Under the pieces are notes generated by a model, which was given only the letters and a program-made list of their open reading frames with translations, did not search any database and was not told where the DNA came from. A program made the translations under genes and the position numbers. A stretch of 10,971 nucleotides of DNA from JABDNZ01 sp964407425 (GTDB taxonomy: Bacteria; Gemmatimonadota; Gemmatimonadetes; Longimicrobiales; Gaopeijiaceae), in contig CAYOVN010000122.1 of the NCBI GenBank assembly GCA_964407425.1, positions 1 to 10,971 on the forward strand. The letters are read 5' to 3'. Of the stretch, positions 6,525 through 10,971 are shown piece after piece. Numbering within the stretch: position 1 is the first letter of the stretch; every line of letters starts with the position of its first letter.

Positions 6525-7325
6525 ATGGCCCTGAGCAGAGAAAAAGCCAAGTTGATCGAGAGGTTGCGAAACCCCCGGTTCAGATCCCGGGAAGGTAGCT
6601 TTCTTGTGGAAGGTGTTCGGGCGGCGAGGGAGTTTCTCGAAAGTGGAAGCAAGGGGAAGCCTCGTTTCGCCCTCCTCTCGCCGAGGCTCTCCCTCTCTGG
6701 ACCCGGGCTCCAGCTGGAAGAGCTTCTCAGGGCCTCCGGCCTCCCCGTCGAGGAGGTGGCCGATGACCAGTTGAGCGGTTTGTCGGATACGGAGCAGCCT
6801 CAGGGAATCCTCATGGTGGTGGCGGAACCGGCCACCTCCCTGGCGACCCTCCAGGCTGACCAAGAATCGAGACTCCTCATCCTGGACGGGATTCAGGATC
6901 CGGGAAACGCGGGCACGCTCATTCGGGCTGCCTGGGCCTTCGGCCTGGAGGGCGTGATCTGCCTCGAAGGGTCCGTCGACCCTTTCAACCCAAAGGTGGT
7001 CAGAGCCTCAGCTGGGGCGGTGGCGCATCTCCCGGTCCTGAAGGCCCCGTGGGCCGAGGTGGAGGGATGGCTTTTGGAGAAGGGTCTACCACTTCTCCTG
7101 GCGGATGGGGAAGGGTCCGACGTACGCAGTTTTTCGGCGCCAAGGGGTTGGGGGTTGGCGGTGGGGAATGAAGGGGCCGGGCCCAGAGAGGCCCTCAAAG
7201 ATTCTGCCCGAACCACCCTCTCCATCCCCATGGCGGAGGGAGTCGACTCTTTGAATGCGGGCTTGGCCGGAGCCATACTTCTTTTCAGTCTCGTTGGAAA
7301 TCCAGGCACAGGAATGGAGAACTGA
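6525..7325 (+). CDS. TrmH/SpoU-family RNA 2'-O-methyltransferase
   Basis: SAM-dependent methyltransferase of the knotted SPOUT class that methylates a ribose 2'-OH in rRNA or tRNA; the target nucleotide cannot be read from sequence. The 266-residue protein has an N-terminal substrate-binding domain of about 100 residues, with FLVEGVRAAREFLE (26-39) as its typical opening. The catalytic domain shows motif 1 LDGIQDPGNAGTLIRAA (120-136, with Asn128 and Arg134), KVVRASAGAV (157-166), motif 2 GNEGAGP (214-220) and motif 3 LSIPMAEGVDSLNAG (232-246, Asn244). All key residues are present. An RlmB-like or TsnR-like 23S rRNA enzyme is the likeliest type. Its stop TGA shares one base with the ATG of the prepilin peptidase gene, so the two are co-transcribed and probably translationally coupled. 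Repeated GGAGG-like units form its leader. Confidence 0.93.
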   Translation: MALSREKAKLIERLRNPRFRSREGSFLVEGVRAAREFLESGSKGKPRFALLSPRLSLSGPGLQLEELLRASGLPVEEVADDQLSGLSDTEQPQGILMVVAEPATSLATLQADQESRLLILDGIQDPGNAGTLIRAAWAFGLEGVICLEGSVDPFNPKVVRASAGAVAHLPVLKAPWAEVEGWLLEKGLPLLLADGEGSDVRSFSAPRGWGLAVGNEGAGPREALKDSARTTLSIPMAEGVDSLNAGLAGAILLFSLVGNPGTGMEN

Positions 7326-8113
7326 TGGGGTTCCCTTTCGAAGATCCATGGCAACTGACGGTCTTGGCCGGCGTCCTCGGCCTCCTGCTCGGCTCGTTCT
7401 TGAACGTTTGCACCCTTCGGTGGCCCAATGACGAGTCGGTGGTGAGCCCTCCCTCCCACTGCCCCAAATGCGACTACGGGCTTCAGTGGTACGACAACGT
7501 TCCAGTCCTCAGCTATCTGCTTCTCCTGGGGAAATGCAGATCCTGCCGTACCTCGATCTCTTTCCAATACCCCGTGGTGGAGCTCGCAACCGGGCTCATA
7601 TGGGCCGGGTGTTTCATGCAGTCCGGATTGTCTGTGGAGAGTGCTCGGGGGGCTCTTTTCCTTACCGTTCTCCTGGGGATCGCCATCACCGACGCCCGTT
7701 TCTACATCATTCCGGATCAGTTCTCTCTCGGAGGGGGTGTTCTCGGATTGGCCCTTGCTCCCTTCGCCGGGGGACTCACGACTCTGGAAGCCTTCTTGGG
7801 GGCGGCGGTTGGGTTTGGGATGCTATTCGGAGTCGCAAAGCTAGGGACCTGGCTTTTCAAAAAGGAGGCCATGGGGGGCGGGGACCTGAAGATGATGGGG
7901 ATGGTGGGGGCGTTTCTCGGGATCCCGGGCGTCCTCCTCACCCTCTTCTTGGGGGCTCTTCTTGGGTCAATCGTGTTCGGCCCCATCTCATGGAAGACGG
8001 GGAAGCTGGTCCCCTTCGGGATCTTCCTGGCGGTAGGTGCGGCGGTGACCTACGGTTGGGGGGAGGGACTGATTCACTGGTACACCACCAACTTCCTGGG
8101 GCTGCCGGCCTAG
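7325..8113 (+). CDS. Type IV prepilin peptidase / N-methyltransferase (PilD/GspO family)
   Basis: Inner-membrane aspartyl protease that cleaves the leader of type IV pilins or type II secretion pseudopilins at the Gly-Phe junction and methylates the new N-terminus. The 262-residue, multi-helix protein carries GSFLNVCTLRWP (23-34), the paired zinc-binding cysteines CPKC (46-49) and CRSC (71-74) in the cytoplasmic methylase loop, QYPVVEL (81-87), and the two catalytic Asp motifs TDARFYIIPD (122-131, Asp123) and GGGDLKMM (184-191, Asp187). PFGIFLAVGA (230-239) near the end is also typical. Both activities are predicted intact. GGAGA about five bases before the ATG is its ribosome site. No pilin or secretion genes are nearby, so the machinery it serves must lie elsewhere. 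pilD is the common symbol, but context is too thin to assign it. Confidence 0.94.
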   Translation: MGFPFEDPWQLTVLAGVLGLLLGSFLNVCTLRWPNDESVVSPPSHCPKCDYGLQWYDNVPVLSYLLLLGKCRSCRTSISFQYPVVELATGLIWAGCFMQSGLSVESARGALFLTVLLGIAITDARFYIIPDQFSLGGGVLGLALAPFAGGLTTLEAFLGAAVGFGMLFGVAKLGTWLFKKEAMGGGDLKMMGMVGAFLGIPGVLLTLFLGALLGSIVFGPISWKTGKLVPFGIFLAVGAAVTYGWGEGLIHWYTTNFLGLPA

Positions 8114-8167
8114 GTCCTTCGATGGCGGGAAGCGTTCGACTTTCCCTGCGAAGAGGCCAGCCAGCCT

Positions 8168-8707
8168 TTAGCCTTCTTCCGACTCCCCCACCTGGAGGCG
8201 ATAGGCCTCCGAAAGTTCTACGTAGTGGGAGCTGCTTCTCCGGACGAATTCCGCTGCCGAGCCCTCGAGAGACTTCTTGACCTTGCCCGGGATCCCCGCC
8301 ACAAGGCTGCCTGGGGGCACCCGGGTTTTTTCCAGGACCACGCTATTGGCCGCCACCAGAGAGCCCTCCCCGATGGATGCTTCCTGAAGAATTACCGCAT
8401 TCATGCCGATGACGCATCGGTCCGCGATGGTGCAGCTCTCGAACTTCGCTCCGTGCCCGACGGTGACATCCTCGCCGACGATGGTTGGCTGCCAGTCGCC
8501 TACGTGTACCACACAGTTGTCCTGAATGTTGGTTCTGGCGCCGATCCGGATTCCGAATTCGGGATGATCCCCTCTGATGACCGTTCCGAACCAGATCGAG
8601 GCTTGAGCCCCGATCTCCACGTTCCCGATGACCACGGCCGTGGGTGCCACGAACGCATCAGGATGAATGGTCGGATATCTCCCGTCGAAGGCCAGAATGT
8701 GGGCCAC
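8168..8707 (-). CDS. Gamma-carbonic-anhydrase-like hexapeptide-repeat protein
   Basis: Left-handed beta-helix protein of the gamma-carbonic anhydrase/YrdA/PaaY group, expected to be a cytosolic trimer with metal sites between subunits. Hexapeptide repeats run through most of residues 10-140, from IGNVEIG through IADRCVIG to PPGSLVAGIPGKV, followed by a C-terminal helix. Active-site residues Arg45 and Asp47 (RGDHPE) and Gln62 (NIQDN) are present. Of the three metal-binding histidines, His68 (VVHVG) and His85 (VGHGA) are present, but the third position, five residues later, is Glu90 (KFESC instead of the usual LHGC). Carbonic anhydrase activity is therefore uncertain. The start is GTG at 8707, only 2 bp after the stop of the upstream CNNM-type gene, indicating an operon. 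It converges on the prepilin peptidase gene with a 54-bp gap. Confidence 0.9.
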   Translation of the reverse strand: MAHILAFDGRYPTIHPDAFVAPTAVVIGNVEIGAQASIWFGTVIRGDHPEFGIRIGARTNIQDNCVVHVGDWQPTIVGEDVTVGHGAKFESCTIADRCVIGMNAVILQEASIGEGSLVAANSVVLEKTRVPPGSLVAGIPGKVKKSLEGSAAEFVRRSSSHYVELSEAYRLQVGESEEG

Positions 8708-8709
8708 GG

Positions 8710-9963
8710 CTAATCGCCCTTCTTCTTTTCCCTGGCTACGATCTTCCGGACACGGGCTCGTAGGACCTGGGTCTCTGTGGCGTCCACGACATCGATCCTG
8801 ACGCCTTCCCGCTCCAAGGTCTCTCCCCTTTCCGGCACGTGCCCCAGCTCTTCGATGATGAAGCCGTTCAGGGAGCGGTGTTCCAGTTGGGGAAGGGAAA
8901 CGTTGAAGGCGTAGTTGATCTCTCTCAGGTCGAGGGCGCCGTCGGCGATCACCTCATCCCGGGATATTCGGACGAGGGGTTCTTCCGGAAGGTCGGTTTC
9001 ATCCTCGATCTCCCCTACCAACTCTTCCAGGATGTCTTCCAGGGTGACCAACCCATCCGTTCCCCCGAATTCGTCCGCCACGATTCCCATATGGATCCGC
9101 CGGGCCTGGAAATCTTTCAGCAAGCGTGTGAGGGGAAGGGAACCGGGTACGAAGAAGGGTTCCCTGGAAAGGTCCTTCAGAGGAGTGTCTTCATGTCCCA
9201 GGATGTAGTTCTGAAAAACCTCCCGCACATGAAGGATCCCGGTGACGTCGTCCACCGACTCCCCATAGACGGGCACTCGGGAGTAGGGCACGTCCTTCAG
9301 TTCCCCGATGATCTCCTTCAGAGTCATGGAGTCGGGCCAAGCGAAAATGGCCACTCTGGGGGTCATAACGTCCCATGCGGTGAGCTCGTCGAGGCGGAAC
9401 GCCCTCTCGACCAACTGATGCTCCTCCATCCCCACAACGCCTTCCCGCTGACCCAGAGAGGTGATCTCTCTGACTTCTCGCTCCTCCTGTGTAGTCCCTT
9501 CCTCACCTGCGGACCGAGCCAGGTACCGTTCCAGGCGGAAGAAAGGAGAGAGGAGCGGAGAAAGGAAACGCTCTATACGGAGGATGACGGGCGCCACTCC
9601 AAGGGCCACTTGAATCGACCGCCGGGCGGCGATGGAACGGGGAAGGAGCTCGGCCAGGATGAGGACGCACAGGCTAGAGCCCAGGAGGCCCAGGAAAAGG
9701 CCCGGCAAGCCCCATCTCAAGGCGAACCACCCGGTCAGGACTCCCACGGCCAGAAGGGCCAAGAAGGAAGCCAGGAAGAGGAGGATTCCCTGGATGGGCC
9801 CGGTTCGGGTCCGAAGTTCCGAGAGTTCCTCCGCCCCTTTGAATCCCTCCTCCCGGAGGGTCCGGATGCGGGGCCCGCCGACGGAAAACACGGCGGTAGA
9901 CGAAGCGGAGAAGAAGGCTGAGAGGAGGATGAGAACCGTGGAAACGGAGATAACGACGGTCAT
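8710..9963 (-). CDS. CNNM/CorC-type membrane protein with paired CBS domains (hemolysin family)
   Basis: Inner-membrane protein of the DUF21-CBS-CorC_HlyC family, members of which are linked to magnesium and cobalt efflux; older annotation calls them hemolysins. The 417-residue chain has a DUF21 membrane domain (about 1-150, with ILAELLPRSIAAR at 102-114), a CBS pair (about 195-255, starting at DVMTPR, and 265-322, with DEFGGTDGLVTLEDILEE at 297-314) and a C-terminal transporter-associated domain (about 328-410). In helix 1 the usual FFSxSE motif reads FFSASST, replacing the conserved acidic residue with Ser22. The ATG at 9963 has a good GGGGAGG site (plus 9969-9975). It leads an operon with the carbonic-anhydrase-like gene and is divergent from the atp operon. 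Magnesium transport is inferred from family only. Confidence 0.92.
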   Translation of the reverse strand: MTVVISVSTVLILLSAFFSASSTAVFSVGGPRIRTLREEGFKGAEELSELRTRTGPIQGILLFLASFLALLAVGVLTGWFALRWGLPGLFLGLLGSSLCVLILAELLPRSIAARRSIQVALGVAPVILRIERFLSPLLSPFFRLERYLARSAGEEGTTQEEREVREITSLGQREGVVGMEEHQLVERAFRLDELTAWDVMTPRVAIFAWPDSMTLKEIIGELKDVPYSRVPVYGESVDDVTGILHVREVFQNYILGHEDTPLKDLSREPFFVPGSLPLTRLLKDFQARRIHMGIVADEFGGTDGLVTLEDILEELVGEIEDETDLPEEPLVRISRDEVIADGALDLREINYAFNVSLPQLEHRSLNGFIIEELGHVPERGETLEREGVRIDVVDATETQVLRARVRKIVAREKKKGD

Positions 9964-10188
9964 GGCCGCCTCCCCGTACTTGGCGGTTGTTCGGAACTGC
10001 TACCGGCAGATTCTGCGTCCATTCCCTTTTTCTCGAATGAGGGGGTTTCCTGCGGGCCGGGTAACCCTGGCTGGGGCCGTATGGGGTGAACCCTGACCGC
10101 TCGACACATAAAGATGGGACAGGTGTACCGAACGTCCAAGGCCCATCAGGAGGTGGGATCAGCAATTCCAGCCCTGCAAGGAGGTGTT

Positions 10189-10208
10189 GGTCGTCCAGTC
10201 GGACAACC
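10189..10208. repeat. Interrupted palindrome bracketed by CCTGCAA direct repeats
   Basis: GGTCGTCC-AGTC-GGACAACC forms two 8-bp arms with one mismatch on the plus strand; in minus-strand RNA the mismatch becomes a G-U pair. It is bracketed by direct copies of CCTGCAA at 10173-10179 and 10207-10213, 34 bp apart. Its place between divergent operons suits a regulator binding site. No regulator is identified. Confidence 0.45.
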
Positions 10209-10280
10209 TGCAAAAACATGAGGCGAATAATCCCATTCAGTCAAGGTTTTTACGACAGAATTGCACCCTCCCATGGGCGC

Positions 10281-10309
10281 TTGCGAAAAAAATCACAATT
10301 ACCTAACTT
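10281..10309 (+). promoter_or_regulatory. Candidate atp operon promoter
   Basis: TTGCGA (10281-10286) and TAACTT (10304-10309) are 17 bp apart, with an A-rich stretch in between. The -35 match is fair and the -10 match is weak. A start near 10316 would give a leader of roughly 30 nt before the ATG at 10349. This is the only candidate I found in the last 150 bp of the spacer. Confidence 0.25.
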
Positions 10310-10348
10310 CCGGCCGCTTTTTTCAGCCAGCTCTGAGGATCAGAGGTA

Positions 10349-10606
10349 ATGCCCGAGGAGAAAAAGAAGGAGTCAGTTCGGTCGGGGATGGTTGCCGCCG
10401 CCGGTCAGTATACCGGATACGGTTTGACCTGGGCCCTATCTACTCTCCTCTTTCTCCTGGCTGGATGGTGGCTCGATGGGAAGTTGGGCACGATGCCACT
10501 TTTCCTGATTCTTGGGGCTTTTGTCGGGGGTGGGGCTGGTTTTTACAACCTCTACAGCCACATCGTGGTGGACTCCCGAAGTGGAGAAGAAGACGTAGAG
10601 CCTTGA
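10349..10606 (+). CDS. AtpZ/AtpI-family ATP synthase accessory protein
   Basis: Small inner-membrane protein of the AtpZ/AtpI family that leads many F-type ATP synthase operons and is associated with assembly of the c-ring and, in some bacilli, with divalent cation supply. The 85-residue chain has a charged N-terminus (MPEEKKKES), two hydrophobic helices (about 25-44 and 49-71), and the family pattern GWWLDGKLGTMPLFLILG (39-56) followed by a glycine-rich stretch and FYNLY. The acidic tail GEEDVEP ends at TGA 10604-10606, which overlaps the TTG start of the next gene. Weak GAGG ribosome site at 10335-10338. Position at the head of an atp operon is inferred from this gene and the next, since atpB lies beyond the window. 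Confidence 0.85.
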   Translation: MPEEKKKESVRSGMVAAAGQYTGYGLTWALSTLLFLLAGWWLDGKLGTMPLFLILGAFVGGGAGFYNLYSHIVVDSRSGEEDVEP

Positions 10607-10971
10607 CTCAGTTTTTTAAGTATGGCGGAGTGGCCCTGGTGGCCCTTCTTGTGGCAATTGCCGCTTCCTGGCCCTGGCTTTCTCCTCCGGGAAGGACCGG
10701 AATTCTGGTGGCCGCGCTTTTGGCCTATCCGATCCAGATGCTGGCCTTCTTTTTGCTGATCAGGTTCTGGGGGGACACGAAGCGTTTCCTCCTGGTTTGG
10801 GTTGGCGGGACCTTAGTGAGGATGGGGGTGGTTTTGGTGGTGGCTTTGGTCCTGACCCGGGTAGAGGTGTTACCCCCGGCCCCGACACTTTTGGGTTTAG
10901 CCGGGTTTTTTTTCGGACTCCTCCTACTGGAGCTTCTTTTCCTGAAGCCCAGAGGCGCTGAGACGACCGAG
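10603..10971 (+). CDS. AtpI-like ATP synthase subunit I protein (open at window end)
   Basis: An open frame of 123 codons runs from TTG 10603 to the last base without a stop. The TTG overlaps the previous stop as TTGA, the usual sign of coupling. The predicted protein is almost wholly membrane-embedded, with four hydrophobic segments at about residues 8-26, 36-54, 64-85 and 94-114, separated by short charged turns such as RFWGDTKRF and LTRVEV, and a charged end (KPRGAETTE). Length, topology and position after an AtpZ-like gene fit the ATP synthase subunit I (AtpI/AtpR-like) family, which is poorly conserved in sequence. It is normally followed by atpB. The end may be only a few residues beyond the window. 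Confidence 0.7.
   Translation, partial: MTQFFKYGGVALVALLVAIAASWPWLSPPGRTGILVAALLAYPIQMLAFFLLIRFWGDTKRFLLVWVGGTLVRMGVVLVVALVLTRVEVLPPAPTLLGLAGFFFGLLLLELLFLKPRGAETTE

Larger units (their letters stand above)
9964..10348. other. Divergent control region between the CNNM-type gene and the atp operon
   Basis: This 385-bp gap holds the ribosome site of the CNNM-type gene (9969-9975), an interrupted palindrome at 10189-10208, a candidate atp promoter at 10281-10309 and the GAGG ribosome site of the AtpZ-like gene near 10335. No tRNA, small RNA or convincing small gene was recognised. An open frame at 10086-10349 has no family resemblance and no good ribosome site. Confidence 0.6.

Noticed and set aside
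8120..8150. Possible terminator between the convergent prepilin peptidase and carbonic-anhydrase-like genes
   Set aside because: GGGAAG can pair with CTTTCC across a short loop, but the stem is only about six pairs with a G-U and no U tract follows.
8839..9921. A 360-codon open frame opposite the CNNM-type gene
   Set aside because: Low-complexity, charged translation typical of an antisense frame; the minus-strand gene has clear DUF21 and CBS domains.
10086..10349. Possible small gene of 87 codons before the atp operon
   Set aside because: No ribosome site at a good distance, no recognisable motif, and its composition looks like non-coding DNA translated by chance.

Overview
This is a GC-rich bacterial chromosomal window of densely packed housekeeping genes, with no phage, insertion sequence, CRISPR array, tRNA or rRNA that I can see. 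A prepilin peptidase, a CNNM/CorC-type membrane protein and an atp operon that opens with an AtpZ-like plus an AtpI-like gene suggest a Gram-negative-type bacterium. The overall style would fit Gemmatimonadota or a related phylum, but that placement is a low-confidence impression and not derived from a marker gene.

Layout. (a) 1-2070: an 11-bp tandem repeat at the window edge, then a stand-alone dnaK on the minus strand with a strong terminator hairpin just after its stop. No grpE, dnaJ, hrcA or CIRCE operator is visible. (b) 2071-2376: a divergent intergenic region with candidate promoters for both directions and nested inverted repeats. (c) 2377-5503: a plus-strand unit of rhomboid protease, concentrative nucleoside transporter (CNT) and purine nucleoside phosphorylase, joined by short stop/start overlaps. 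The last two form an uptake-and-phosphorolysis salvage pair. (d) 5553-6377: thiD on the minus strand, convergent with the salvage unit. (e) 6525-8113: a SpoU/TrmH-family RNA 2'-O-methyltransferase whose stop overlaps the start of a type IV prepilin peptidase. The leader of the methyltransferase carries three 19-bp units, each containing a GGAGG-like core. (f) 8168-9963: a minus-strand pair, CNNM/CorC-type CBS-domain protein followed 2 bp later by a gamma-carbonic-anhydrase-like hexapeptide protein. (g) 9964-10348: a 385-bp divergent control region containing an interrupted palindrome. (h) 10349 to the end: the start of an ATP synthase operon, an AtpZ-like gene followed by an overlapping AtpI-like gene that is still open at the window end.

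No wholly new multi-gene system stands out. The observations most worth a second look are small: a triplicated GNPM/T motif inserted in the purine-site loop of the phosphorylase, the 19-bp repeats before the methyltransferase, a Glu in place of the third metal-binding His in the carbonic-anhydrase-like protein, and a signal-peptide-plus-linker extension on the nucleoside transporter.
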